From CAYJHC01 sp964370035 (GTDB lineage Bacteria > Bacillota > Clostridia > Peptostreptococcales > Anaerovoracaceae), in the NCBI GenBank assembly GCA_964370035.1, contig CAYJGT010000004.1, positions 1 through 39,605 on the forward strand: a stretch of 39,605 nt of DNA. Reading direction: 5' to 3'. Position numbers and translations under genes: made by a program. This document shows positions 1-8,857 of this stretch, piece after piece. The notes under the pieces were generated by a model. The model made no database searches. It was given only the letters and a program-made list of their open reading frames with translations, and had not been told where the DNA came from. The first letter of the stretch is position 1, and the number at the start of each line of letters is the position of its first letter.

Positions 1-89
1 GTAGAATTAGCTTAACTATGAAAATTAAAAAAGACTCATAAAGAAGTTTATATTTTACATCGAAACATATTCGCACACTCTAATCCCTG

Positions 90-116
90 AAAATCCAGTT
101 CTATGAGCTGGATTTT
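90..116 (+). terminator. hairpin terminator of a gene upstream of the window
   Basis: The arms AAATCCAG (91-98) and CTGGATTT (108-115) form a perfect 8 bp stem followed by a short T run. No gene lies before it in the window, so it probably ends a plus-strand transcript that begins left of base 1. Bases 1-89 hold nothing else that I recognise. Confidence 0.5.
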
Positions 117-184
117 TGAATTTATAACTATATTAAAGTTTAGTTTCCACTAAAGTTTTCTCCAAAACAGTCTCTTGTAAGTAA

Positions 185-217
185 CAAAAAAGAGAAGTCT
201 GAAATAGTCTTCTCTTT
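185..217 (-). terminator. Rho-independent terminator after the lysozyme-like gene
   Basis: Read on the minus strand, AAAGAGAAG and CTTCTCTTT (plus 209-217 and 189-197) form a 9 bp stem that runs directly into a T tract. It lies about 40 bases past the stop codon of the gene ending at 254. Confidence 0.75.
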
Positions 218-253
218 CATTTTAATAAATAGCAGAATATTCACTTTTCAAAT

Positions 254-1093
254 TTATTTATTCCATGTTCCTGCCCAATGTTGTTTAATCGAATCATCAC
301 CACCTTCAGCCAAAACTTTTACAATTCGATATATACTCCAGTTTCCGCTGAATCTATTGTCTGCACTATATGGCCCTGATATATCGTTTTCAACAAAATA
401 ACTTTCTGGATAATCATGCTTCCAATGAGTTCCAAATTGCACTAGCCCAGCATATCCTCCAGCACTATTATACGCATCTTCTCTGCCTGTGCTTTCATGA
501 TGAATAATATTTAAAATAACCAGCTTACGCTCTTCTGTGTAAACTCCAAAGTTTCTAAGTTGTCTTTCTACTTCAGGTCCCCATTTAGCAGAACTACTAT
601 GTATTTCATGTTCGTATCCTTCAAACCCATTCAGCGCTGTTTCCTCTGCTGGCGGAGGCGGTGGTATAACCACAATTGGCACATCTAACTCAACATTTGC
701 CACTTCCGAATGGTTACTTACTATTTCTTCCTCATTATAAAAAACTCTAGTTTGAACTTTGAAGTGATAAGGCTTTCCAAATTCTAATCCTTCCACCACA
801 TTTTCTGTTTCTGTTGTAACTAAGAATTCTTCAAAAATCTCCCCATCTTCCGATATATGAACAATAAATTCTTTTCCAGCTCTCTCATCTTCACAGTTAA
901 TAGTTAAAATGGCTTCTTTTTCTTTTTCCTCCAAAGTAACTGTAGGAGCTACTGGTTTACTCGTTGCAACAACATACGCCTGATAACGACCTTGTCCAAA
1001 ATATATGCTTGTTCCAATCATCAAAAGACCAATTATCACTACCGCCGTAACCCTAATAAATCTTCCTGCCCAAATTCCATAGTTTATATACAC
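254..1093 (-). CDS. membrane-anchored FN3-like and lysozyme/transglycosylase-like protein
   Basis: This 279-residue protein probably cleaves or binds peptidoglycan outside the membrane. A hydrophobic segment at about residues 11-32 is a signal anchor or uncleaved signal peptide. Residues about 45-135 look like one fibronectin type III domain. A PPPPP linker follows at about 142-146. The C-terminal part has a lysozyme-like core: HHEST, with the presumed catalytic Glu, then a GGYAGLVQF segment, as in soluble lytic transglycosylases. The start is GTG, preceded by AAAGGA about ten bases upstream; I see no better ATG. It is transcribed divergently from gltX and has its own terminator, so it is likely monocistronic. 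The family assignment rests on motifs only; the exact bond cleaved, or whether it is active, is not known. Confidence 0.75.
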   Translation of the reverse strand: MYINYGIWAGRFIRVTAVVIIGLLMIGTSIYFGQGRYQAYVVATSKPVAPTVTLEEKEKEAILTINCEDERAGKEFIVHISEDGEIFEEFLVTTETENVVEGLEFGKPYHFKVQTRVFYNEEEIVSNHSEVANVELDVPIVVIPPPPPAEETALNGFEGYEHEIHSSSAKWGPEVERQLRNFGVYTEERKLVILNIIHHESTGREDAYNSAGGYAGLVQFGTHWKHDYPESYFVENDISGPYSADNRFSGNWSIYRIVKVLAEGGDDSIKQHWAGTWNK

Positions 1094-1210
1094 TGCTCAA
1101 TATCCTTTCATTTTGTTTTGTTTCAAGTCGTCAATATATGTTCTGAATCTTCCTTTTCACTTTTCCTACGTAAACATTATATAATTTTTGTCAACTTCTT
1201 GCAAATATAG

Positions 1211-1239
1211 TTGTATGCACTACCTATAGGTTATATAAT
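1211..1239 (+). promoter_or_regulatory. sigma-A-type promoter of gltX
   Basis: TTGTAT (1211-1216) and TATAAT (1234-1239) are separated by 17 bases, placing a transcription start about 30 bases before the gltX ribosome binding site. No T-box-like leader is present between it and the gene. Confidence 0.55.
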
Positions 1240-1276
1240 AGATTAGTAATCAATAAATAATATCATGGAGGATAAT

Positions 1277-2947
1277 ATGAACAACAAAAAATTAGCGGAA
1301 CTACTATTCCCAACTATAGAAACTACCACTGCAGACTATAAAAACATGTACCCTGAAAGAGATCTTCCTAACAACACCCCTGTTACACGACTTGGCCCAA
1401 GTCCTACAGGCTTTATACATCTAGGGAACTTATACGGCGCCTTTGTAGACGAAAGGCTTGCGCATTTAAATAATGGAATTTTTTATTTAAGACTTGAAGA
1501 CACTGATGAAAAAAGATACGTTGAAGGTTCAGTAGAGGCGATTATTGACGCATTAAGCTTCTTCGGAATCGTTTTTGATGAAGGAATAAATAAGAATGGG
1601 GAGTCGGGGAGCTATGGACCCTACGCTCAAAGCCAACGCGGCCATATCTATAAAGCCTTTGTAAAAGAACTTGTAGCACATGGGTTGGCTTATCCTTGCT
1701 TCATGGGAGAAGATGAGATTGCTCAAATCAGAGCTACTCAAGAAGAAAATAAATTGACCCCTGGAATATATGGAGAATATGCTAAATGCAGGGACCTTTC
1801 CTTTGAAGAAGTTCAAGCAAAACTAGATAACGAAGAAGAATATGTTATTAGATTAAAGTCTCAAGGAAGTTCCAATATAGATAAAGAGAACCAAGAAGGT
1901 TATTTTACGATAGTCGATGGAATTCGCGGCGAAATTTCCATGCCTAGAAATTTTCAAGATGTTGTAATTCTTAAAAAAATTGGTTTGCCTACATATCACT
2001 TTGCTCACGTCGTAGATGATTATTTGATGAGAACAACTCATGTGGTAAGGGGAGAAGAATGGCTTGCTTCCCTTCCTATTCATATAGAACTTTTTGAAGC
2101 TTTAAAGCTAGAAAAGCCAATCTTTTGTCATACTGCAGTTTTAATGAAGCTTGATGAAAACGGAAACAAAAAAAAGCTTTCCAAACGAAATGATCCTGAA
2201 CTTGCTTTAAGCTTTTATAAAGAAAAGGGCTATCATTATAAATCCGTAAGGGAATACTTATTAACTATCTTAAATTCAAATTTTGAAGAATGGCGAATAG
2301 AAAATCCAAGCCTCCCTGCAGAGAATTTTAACTTCACTTTAGAAAAAATGAGCAAAGCTGGAGCTCTATTTGACCTTAATAAGTTAAATGATGTTTCAAA
2401 AGATGTACTTCTAACAATAAGTAGTGATAACTTAGCAACGTTCTTGTTAGAATGGGCAAACGAATTTGACAAGGGAACTTTTCACCTTCTAAACAATAAT
2501 AAAGAAACTTTAATTAAAGCCTTATCATTAGGAAGAGATGGGGATAAACCTAGAAAGGATTTCATTTTCGCTAGCCAAATCATTGACTATATTAGCTATT
2601 TCTTTGACGAAAAGTTCACCATTGAAGAAGGTTTACCTGAAAATGTTTCTAACGAGGATTGTGCAGAAATATTTAACAAGTATCTTACTTTGTATAACGA
2701 AAAAGATGATCAAGAACAATGGTTTTCTAAGGTAAAAGAACTGGGAAAAGAGCTTGGATATGCAAAAAAACCAAAAGATTATAAGAAAAACCCAGATCAG
2801 TACAAAGGACATGTTGGGCATGTAAGCACTGCTATTCGTATAGCTATTATGGGAAGATCCCAATCCCCAGATTTATGGGAAATACAGCAGATTCTTGGAA
2901 AGGAAAAAGTATTTGCTAGAATCAAGGCCTACCTTTCTAATTTATAG
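1277..2947 (+). CDS. gltX: glutamate--tRNA ligase
   Basis: Cytoplasmic class I aminoacyl-tRNA synthetase charging tRNA-Glu (many Clostridia use a non-discriminating form that also charges tRNA-Gln; the sequence alone does not settle this). The N-terminal Rossmann catalytic domain has the HIGH-type signature in PSPTGFIHLGN near residue 45, the LEDTDEKR segment, and the KLSKR loop near residue 300. At 556 residues it is longer than the usual 480-500, with the extra length in the C-terminal anticodon-binding part. I chose the ATG at 1277 because GGAGG lies six bases upstream; the in-frame ATG at 1265 overlaps that binding site. It is monocistronic, with its own promoter and terminator. Confidence 0.95.
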   Translation: MNNKKLAELLFPTIETTTADYKNMYPERDLPNNTPVTRLGPSPTGFIHLGNLYGAFVDERLAHLNNGIFYLRLEDTDEKRYVEGSVEAIIDALSFFGIVFDEGINKNGESGSYGPYAQSQRGHIYKAFVKELVAHGLAYPCFMGEDEIAQIRATQEENKLTPGIYGEYAKCRDLSFEEVQAKLDNEEEYVIRLKSQGSSNIDKENQEGYFTIVDGIRGEISMPRNFQDVVILKKIGLPTYHFAHVVDDYLMRTTHVVRGEEWLASLPIHIELFEALKLEKPIFCHTAVLMKLDENGNKKKLSKRNDPELALSFYKEKGYHYKSVREYLLTILNSNFEEWRIENPSLPAENFNFTLEKMSKAGALFDLNKLNDVSKDVLLTISSDNLATFLLEWANEFDKGTFHLLNNNKETLIKALSLGRDGDKPRKDFIFASQIIDYISYFFDEKFTIEEGLPENVSNEDCAEIFNKYLTLYNEKDDQEQWFSKVKELGKELGYAKKPKDYKKNPDQYKGHVGHVSTAIRIAIMGRSQSPDLWEIQQILGKEKVFARIKAYLSNL

Positions 2948-2979
2948 AAAAATGCTTAATAATTTAAGCTATAGTATTC

Positions 2980-3013
2980 TAGGGTTAACATTAAATTGTT
3001 AACCCTATTTTTT
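2980..3013 (+). terminator. gltX terminator
   Basis: TAGGGTTAACA and TGTTAACCCTA form an 11 bp perfect stem with a six-base loop, followed by TTTTTT. It lies 33 bases past the gltX stop codon. Confidence 0.9.
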
Positions 3014-3202
3014 CTGGAAGTTTCCTGTTTATCAAATACTCCCACGACTTAGATTTCTATTATAGAACAATCGTAAAGCCGAACCAACCCTTCTCGATAA
3101 ATTCCTACAAAAAATTCCCAATCACCTCAACAGTAAGTAGCATTCATTTTGCCTCATTATTTCTTTCGGCTTGTTTCTTTTAGATTACTTTTTTTATAAG
3201 TA
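3014..3202. other. intergenic stretch without recognisable gene
   Basis: Between the gltX and ahcY terminators I see no open frame with a ribosome binding site, no tRNA and no strong repeat. The convergent arrangement of the neighbours means no promoter is needed here. Confidence 0.5.
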
Positions 3203-3233
3203 AAATCCCTCTATGATTACCATAGAAGGATTA
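3203..3233 (-). terminator. ahcY terminator
   Basis: On the minus strand AATCCTTCTATG and CATAGAGGGATT pair (one wobble) around a five-base loop, followed by TTTTACTT. It lies 36 bases past the ahcY stop. Confidence 0.75.
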
Positions 3234-3268
3234 AGTAAGTGTGTTTTCTAATATTTTCCCTTGTAAGT

Positions 3269-4519
3269 TTAGTCAATCTTCCAACCATTTAAATATTCTT
3301 CTTGTTCTTTAGTAAGAGAGTCAATTGAAATTCCCCAACTATCTAGTTTTCTTTGTGCTATTAAAATATCGATTTCTTTAGACACATCGATCAAATTGTT
3401 TGTTAACTTATCTTTATTTTTTAAAATATGAAGAGCTGATAATGCTTGCACCGCAAAGCTTAAGTCCATAATTTCTGCTGGATGACCGTCACCTGCTGCA
3501 ATATTTACCAGCCTTCCTTGAGCTATAATATTAACACCCTTCCCATTTTCCAAAGTAAACCTAGTAATGTTTTGTCTTACTTCTTCTTCCTTTGCCGCGA
3601 TGTTTCGAAGCCCATTAATATCCACTTCCACATCAAAATGACCTGCATTACAACAAATTGCATTATGCTTCATTTTTTTCATATGCTCAACGTTGATAGT
3701 ATTAGCGCATCCCGTCGCCGTAACAAAGAAATCTCCTAGAGGTGCTGCATCCTCCATCTTCATCACTTCAAACCCGTCCATTTTAGCTTCAATTGCTTTA
3801 ACTGGATCAATTTCAGTTACAATCACCTTGGCTCCTAAAGCGGCGGCTCTCATCGCTATACCTTTACTGCACCATCCATAACCACCAACAACAGCTGTTG
3901 TTCCTGCGATGATTAAATTAGTTGTTCTCATTAGCGCATCCCAAACAGATTGTCCAGTTCCATACCTATTATCAAATAAATGTTTGCAATCTGCATCATT
4001 TACCGCTAGCATTGGAAATTTTAAAACTCCAGCCTTGTCCATAGCTCTCAATCTCAAAATCCCTGTTGTAGTCTCTTCGCACCCACCCCAAGTTTCAGTA
4101 GCTAAATCTTCTCTTTCATTATGTAATATTGATATTAAATCTCCACCATCATCTATTACGATGTTAGGCTTATGCTCTAAGGCTTTAATTAGATGATTAT
4201 GATACTCTTCTTCTGTAGCATTATAGTATGCAAAAATAGGTATACCACTGTCAGCTAATGCTGCAGCAACATCATCTTTTGTAGAAAGAACATTACTTCC
4301 AGTTGCTCGAAGATCAGCTCCGCCAGCAACTAATACTTTGCAAAGATATGCGGTCTTTGCTTCCATATGTATAGACAAAGTAATTCTTACTCCTTCAAAG
4401 GGTCTTGTCTTTGAAAACTCTTCTTCAAGCCCTGCTAATAAAGGCATATGTTCTTTTACCCACTGAATTCTTCTATGGCCTTCCTGTGCTAAGCCAATGT
4501 CTCTAACATCATAGTTCAT
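3269..4519 (-). CDS. ahcY: adenosylhomocysteinase
   Basis: NAD-dependent hydrolase converting S-adenosylhomocysteine to adenosine and homocysteine, which relieves product inhibition of methyltransferases. The substrate domain carries LSIHMEAKTA and the ETTTG segment; the NAD domain carries GGYGWCSKG near residue 220, where the usual third glycine is Ser; the C-terminal GHPAEIMDLSFA signature is intact. Its 416 residues match the short bacterial/archaeal type rather than the roughly 430-480-residue eukaryotic and proteobacterial type. ATG start with AAGGAG six bases upstream. It follows glmS on the same strand, but a strong hairpin separates them, so it is probably expressed separately. No other methyl-cycle gene is in the window. 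Confidence 0.95.
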   Translation of the reverse strand: MNYDVRDIGLAQEGHRRIQWVKEHMPLLAGLEEEFSKTRPFEGVRITLSIHMEAKTAYLCKVLVAGGADLRATGSNVLSTKDDVAAALADSGIPIFAYYNATEEEYHNHLIKALEHKPNIVIDDGGDLISILHNEREDLATETWGGCEETTTGILRLRAMDKAGVLKFPMLAVNDADCKHLFDNRYGTGQSVWDALMRTTNLIIAGTTAVVGGYGWCSKGIAMRAAALGAKVIVTEIDPVKAIEAKMDGFEVMKMEDAAPLGDFFVTATGCANTINVEHMKKMKHNAICCNAGHFDVEVDINGLRNIAAKEEEVRQNITRFTLENGKGVNIIAQGRLVNIAAGDGHPAEIMDLSFAVQALSALHILKNKDKLTNNLIDVSKEIDILIAQRKLDSWGISIDSLTKEQEEYLNGWKID

Positions 4520-4571
4520 TTGTTCTCTCCTTATAGTTTTGACTATTTAAATTAATTACCATTCTACAAAC

Positions 4572-4608
4572 AAATAATTGGGTAAACTTACTTTATTTAC
4601 CCAATTAC
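4572..4608 (-). terminator. terminator at the end of the cdaA-cdaR-glmM-glmS operon
   Basis: AATTGGGTAAA (4576-4586) and TTTACCCAATT (4596-4606) form an 11 bp perfect stem. It starts seven bases after the glmS stop codon. The T tract on the minus strand is modest (ATTTGTTTG). Confidence 0.75.
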
Positions 4609-4612
4609 ATTT

Positions 4613-6445
4613 TTATTCTACAGTTACTGACTTTGCTAAGTTCTTTGGTTTATCAATATTACACCCTCTGAATAATGCAACATAATACGAATATATTTGC
4701 ATTGGTATTACTGTAAGTAAAGGGGCTATTTCATCCAAGCAATCAGGAACATATATAATCTCATCACACTTTTCTTCAACTTCTTTTCGGCCTTCTTTGG
4801 TAACACCTACCACATACGCTTTTCTTGCTCTAATCTCTTCAATATTGGAAACCATTTTTTCTAATAAAAAATCTTGACTAGCGAGAGCAAATACTAAGGC
4901 TTCTTCTTCCATTAATGCTATTGTCCCATGCTTAAGCTCTCCTGCAGCAATTGCAAAGGAATTAATATATGAAATCTCTTTTAACTTAAGTGATGCTTCA
5001 TGTGCAACAGCTGCATCAGTTCCCCTTCCAATAAAGAAAACTTTTTCTCTGCTATAAAATCTTTCTGCAATTTTTTTAATTTCTTCTTCTTTATCTAAAA
5101 CATGTTCAATTTTTTCTGGTACATTCTTCAATTCTTCAATAGTCTTTAAATAATATTCTTCTTCTATTTTCCCAACACTTTTACCCATATGTAAAGCGAT
5201 TAAATATAAGCATAGCAGTTGTGTTGTGTATGCTTTTGTAGACGCAACTGCAATTTCAGGTCCAGCCCAAGTATAAAACACATCATCCGACTCTCTAGCA
5301 ACTGAGCTTCCAACTACATTCACTATTGATAAAACTCTAGCGCCCTTTCTCTTGGCTTCTCTAAGAGCCGCTAAGGTATCAAGGGTTTCTCCTGATTGAC
5401 TAATCGCAATAAACAGTGTTTTTTCATCTACGAAAGGATCTCTATACCTAAATTCAGAAGCTACATCTATTTCAACAGGAATTCCTGCCATCTTTTCAAT
5501 TACATACTTACCTACTAACCCTGCATGATAAGCAGTTCCGCACGCCACTATATAGACTTTACTAAAATCTTTAATCTCTTCCGCTGTCAAACTAATGCCA
5601 TCTAATTTAATTTGCCCATCTTCAGTAAGTCTTTGATTTAAAGTTTCTCTAATGCCCTTTGGTTGTTCATGAATTTCTTTTAACATAAAGTGTTCAAACC
5701 CACCTTTTTCTGCGGCATTCACATCCCAATCAATATGTTTTATTTCATGAGTAATAACTTCACCTTGTTCATCAAAAATATCCACATCATCCTTAGTAAG
5801 TACGACGATTTCATCATTTTCAACAAAGTATACTTTTCTTGTATGCCTTAATATAGCAGGTACATCTGATGCTATATAGTTTTCACCTTTACCTAATCCA
5901 ACTACCAATGGAGCATCTTTACGAACAGCAACAATTTTATCTGGTTCATCAGCAGAAATAACCCCTAATGCATAAGCGCCCCTCATTCTTGAAACAGCCT
6001 CTTGAACAGCTTCATAAAGATTTCCTTTATAAATGACTCCTATTAACTGGGCTATCACCTCTGTATCTGTTTCTGAAAGAAAACTAATTTTATGCTCATT
6101 TATTAGCCAATCTTTTATTTCAGAATAGTTTTCAATAATCCCATTATGAATTACAGCAATCTTTCCATTCTCAGAAAGATGGGGATGTGAGTTTATTTTT
6201 GATGGCTCACCATGAGTTGCCCACCTAGTATGTCCTATTCCTAGGTTACCATCAAAAATTTCTCCTTTCATTTTTTCTTTGAGAGAGTCTAGCCCACCTA
6301 CTTCTTTTCTTAATATTAGTTCGTCGTTAGAAATAATAGCTATTCCTGACGAATCATATCCTCTATATTCCAAACTAGTTAATCCTTCTAAAAGAACACC
6401 CTTAGCTTTTTTTTCACTTCCAATATATCCTACTATACCGCACAT
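4613..6445 (-). CDS. glmS: glutamine--fructose-6-phosphate aminotransferase (isomerizing)
   Basis: Makes glucosamine-6-phosphate from fructose-6-phosphate and glutamine, the entry step to UDP-GlcNAc and peptidoglycan. The protein starts MCGIVGYIG, with Cys2 as the N-terminal nucleophile of the class II glutamine amidotransferase domain (to about residue 230). Two SIS sugar-isomerase domains follow; the ISQSGETLDT and KLKEISYINS segments and the C-terminal AKSVTVE tail are typical. Full length at 610 residues. The ribosome binding site AGAGGA lies a few bases before the ATG. It is last in the c-di-AMP/glmM operon. In many Firmicutes a glucosamine-6-phosphate-sensing ribozyme lies just upstream; here that position falls on an assembly gap. 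Confidence 0.97.
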   Translation of the reverse strand: MCGIVGYIGSEKKAKGVLLEGLTSLEYRGYDSSGIAIISNDELILRKEVGGLDSLKEKMKGEIFDGNLGIGHTRWATHGEPSKINSHPHLSENGKIAVIHNGIIENYSEIKDWLINEHKISFLSETDTEVIAQLIGVIYKGNLYEAVQEAVSRMRGAYALGVISADEPDKIVAVRKDAPLVVGLGKGENYIASDVPAILRHTRKVYFVENDEIVVLTKDDVDIFDEQGEVITHEIKHIDWDVNAAEKGGFEHFMLKEIHEQPKGIRETLNQRLTEDGQIKLDGISLTAEEIKDFSKVYIVACGTAYHAGLVGKYVIEKMAGIPVEIDVASEFRYRDPFVDEKTLFIAISQSGETLDTLAALREAKRKGARVLSIVNVVGSSVARESDDVFYTWAGPEIAVASTKAYTTQLLCLYLIALHMGKSVGKIEEEYYLKTIEELKNVPEKIEHVLDKEEEIKKIAERFYSREKVFFIGRGTDAAVAHEASLKLKEISYINSFAIAAGELKHGTIALMEEEALVFALASQDFLLEKMVSNIEEIRARKAYVVGVTKEGRKEVEEKCDEIIYVPDCLDEIAPLLTVIPMQIYSYYVALFRGCNIDKPKNLAKSVTVE

Positions 6446-6459
6446 ATAATCCTCTTTTC

Positions 6460-7887
6460 CTAATAATAAATAATCGCCAANNNNNNNNNNNNNNNNNNNN
6501 NNNNNNNNNNNNNNNNNNNNNNNNNNNNNNNNNNNNNNNNNNNNNNNNNNNNNNNNNNNNNNNNNNNNNNNNNNNNNNNNCTAATTATGTCTATATCTTG
6601 GCCTTCTATCATTACTCTAACCACCGGCTCCGTTCCCGAAGGGCGTATTAAAATTCTTCCTCTGTGGGAAAGCTTTTCTTCTCCCGCCTTAATCAAAGTT
6701 TGTATTTCTTCATCTCTGTCTATCTTTTTCTTATTGTCATTAGCAACTTTTGCATTAATTAAAACTTGAGGGTATATATTTATTTCATCTGAGAGCTGAG
6801 AAAAAGTTTTTCCTGATTTGACTACAGTGTCACAAACTTGCAAAGAAGATAACACTCCATCACCTGTAGTTGTATGATCTAAAAGTATCATATGTCCCGA
6901 TTGCTCTCCTCCCAAAACAGAACCTGTCTTTAGCATACTTTCAAGCACATATCTATCTCCAACTTTTGTAACTGCTACATTTATTCCATTATCTTCTGCA
7001 AATCTATGAAGCCCAATGTTACTCATTACTGTAACTGTAATTTCATCGTTATTTAATTTGTTTTCTTGTTTCAACCTTCTTCCGCATATACAAATAAGCT
7101 TATCCCCATCAACAATCCTGCCTTTGTCATCAACACCTATTAATCTATCTGCATCTCCATCGAAAGCCATTCCAATATGAGCGTTGTTTTCTACTACTTT
7201 TCTTTGAAGTTCTTCGGGATGGGTAGATCCACAAGATTCATTAATATTAACCCCATCTGGAGAGTTTGAAATAGTAATTACCTCTGCACCTAGTCTTTCA
7301 TATACTTTGTGGGCTATTTCTGATGCAGCACCATTTGCACAATCAAGAACAATTCTTTTTCCTTCAAAGCTAACTTCAACCGTTTTTAATAAAGATTCAA
7401 TATATAATTCTTTAGGGTTTTCTTCAAAGCTTACAACTCTTCCTATTTTGTCTCCAGTAGGAATATCCATCCCGCTTATTCCACGAAAAATCATTTCCTC
7501 TATTTCATCCTCTATATCATCTCCAAGCTTAAAACCTTTTCCATTAAAAAATTTAATACCATTATACTCGAAAGTATTGTGGGAAGCTGAAATTACCACT
7601 CCCGCATCTGCTTTATAATATCTAGCCAAAAACGCTATAGCTGGTGTAGGAAGAACCCCTAATTTGCCAACATTCCCTCCTACCGACATAATCCCTGCCG
7701 CCAAAGCATCTTCTAGCATATCTCCAGAAATTCTAGTATCTTTTCCTATTAATACTAACGGAGTTTTCCCTTTATTCTCTTTTGCTAAAGCAAGAGCTCC
7801 TGCCTTTCCTAGGTTATATGCCAAGTCTGGGGTCAATTCCTTATTAGCTATTCCTCTAACCCCGTCAGTACCAAAAAGCTTACTCAT
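6460..7887 (-). CDS. glmM: phosphoglucosamine mutase, C-terminus interrupted by assembly gap
   Basis: Converts glucosamine-6-phosphate to glucosamine-1-phosphate. Visible signatures are FGTDGVRG at the N-terminus, the phosphoserine loop ISASHNT near residue 100, the metal loop DGDADR near residue 240, and the phosphate-binding RPSGTEPVVRVM near the C-terminus. About 435 residues are readable before the 100-N run; the family is usually 445-450, so only about 10-15 residues are missing. Reading through the N run to a stop at 6460 is nominal: the gap size is unknown and 100 is not a multiple of three, so the true end may lie inside the gap. I use the ATG at 7887, five bases after GGAGG, rather than the GTG just before it. 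It overlaps the cdaR stop by eight bases, implying translational coupling. Confidence 0.93.
   Translation of the reverse strand: MSKLFGTDGVRGIANKELTPDLAYNLGKAGALALAKENKGKTPLVLIGKDTRISGDMLEDALAAGIMSVGGNVGKLGVLPTPAIAFLARYYKADAGVVISASHNTFEYNGIKFFNGKGFKLGDDIEDEIEEMIFRGISGMDIPTGDKIGRVVSFEENPKELYIESLLKTVEVSFEGKRIVLDCANGAASEIAHKVYERLGAEVITISNSPDGVNINESCGSTHPEELQRKVVENNAHIGMAFDGDADRLIGVDDKGRIVDGDKLICICGRRLKQENKLNNDEITVTVMSNIGLHRFAEDNGINVAVTKVGDRYVLESMLKTGSVLGGEQSGHMILLDHTTTGDGVLSSLQVCDTVVKSGKTFSQLSDEINIYPQVLINAKVANDNKKKIDRDEEIQTLIKAGEEKLSHRGRILIRPSGTEPVVRVMIEGQDIDIIXXXXXXXXXXXXXXXXXXXXXXXXXXXXXXXXXXLAIIYY
6481..6580. other. assembly gap (100 N)
   Basis: Exactly 100 undetermined bases, a common placeholder for a gap of unknown length. 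It removes the end of glmM and all but the last 35 bases of the glmM-glmS junction. Any glmS ribozyme would fall here. Confidence 0.99.
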
Positions 7888-8857
7888 CACTTCCTCCTTC
7901 TTTTAATGTAATAGTCACCTCAATATCTTGAGGGTTTACCTCTATCTTGCTATATATCCCACTAGTGTTGGGCTTAATAATAACTGTATGGGTCCCTTCA
8001 CTTAGTCCATCTAAATTTATAGATAAAATTATATCTTCTTTTTTTAAAGTAGCTATAGCTTCTTTTGTACCTGTAACTTTAACGATTACATTTTCTTCAT
8101 TGATGGCTGCTTCGTAATTTTCATTTAAATTATTAATGCTAATATCTCCAGATAAGTATTGTATAGATACTGTTTCTACTTCTTCTTCCTTTTCCTCTTC
8201 GGTAAATTCCAAAGTAGCATTTACATTATTCGTCGAAAACTTCAACCCTTGAATTTCTATTCCCTCATTGTTGTATGCCTTCACTTTTCCTACCACTGTA
8301 ACACTTGTACTTGTAATAGCATCAGAACTCACTTCTACTTCTACTTTTTCTACTTTTTCTACCAAAGATTCCGCCCCACTAATTTCTATTCTACTTGGAT
8401 CCAAGATAGTTGTTTTCAATTTATAAGTAGTCGGTATACTCCCTACTATTCTCAGTTCCACCTCTTTATCAACAGTAATATTATCTTCGATATCTACTAT
8501 TACGCTATCTTGACTTAAAGATTCTACATTAACACCTTCTGGGACTTGAACTACAATAGGTATTGAATTCTCTCCTTTATCTCTATTGAAAAGGTCCGCG
8601 GTTATTGAAATATCGTCTATTGTCATTGTGTTTAATGTGTTACTATTCCCTACAACTACAACATCTACTGTAGTTACTTCCGTAGAATTTCCTACTGCTA
8701 AACCTCTAGCTTCTAGGCCATCTTGGTTAAGGAATTGAATTTCTATACCTTCAAATGTTTTAGTTGCTTGAGGGTTAATGACAATCACTACAAAGGCCCA
8801 TAAACAAACCGCTAAAATAAAAGATATCACAATGTTCAATGTTTTATTCTTAAACAT
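7880..8857 (-). CDS. cdaR: CdaR (YbbR-domain) regulator of the diadenylate cyclase
   Basis: Membrane-anchored extracytoplasmic partner of CdaA, known in other Firmicutes to form a complex with CdaA and GlmM and to tune c-di-AMP synthesis. One N-terminal transmembrane helix is visible at about residues 7-27. The rest is beta-rich and Val/Thr/Glu-rich, with what look like three YbbR repeats; the usual number is three or four, and 325 residues fits. An acidic insert (EEEKEEEVE) sits near residue 220. The ATG start overlaps the cdaA stop (GATGTTTAAG), and its own stop overlaps glmM, so the three genes appear coupled. Confidence 0.92.
   Translation of the reverse strand: MFKNKTLNIVISFILAVCLWAFVVIVINPQATKTFEGIEIQFLNQDGLEARGLAVGNSTEVTTVDVVVVGNSNTLNTMTIDDISITADLFNRDKGENSIPIVVQVPEGVNVESLSQDSVIVDIEDNITVDKEVELRIVGSIPTTYKLKTTILDPSRIEISGAESLVEKVEKVEVEVSSDAITSTSVTVVGKVKAYNNEGIEIQGLKFSTNNVNATLEFTEEEKEEEVETVSIQYLSGDISINNLNENYEAAINEENVIVKVTGTKEAIATLKKEDIILSINLDGLSEGTHTVIIKPNTSGIYSKIEVNPQDIEVTITLKEGGSDE

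Noticed and set aside
3070..3105. Shared AACCAACCCTT-like words here and at 22100
   Set aside because: Match is too short and imperfect to call a dispersed repeat.
6460..6480. LAIIYY and stop as the definite GlmM C-terminus
   Set aside because: The frame depends on an arbitrary 100-N placeholder; it is possible but not demonstrated.
8159..8518. 119-codon frame rich in Tyr and Phe antisense to cdaR
   Set aside because: A shadow of the Val/Glu/Thr-rich cdaR coding strand; composition is that of reverse-complemented codons.
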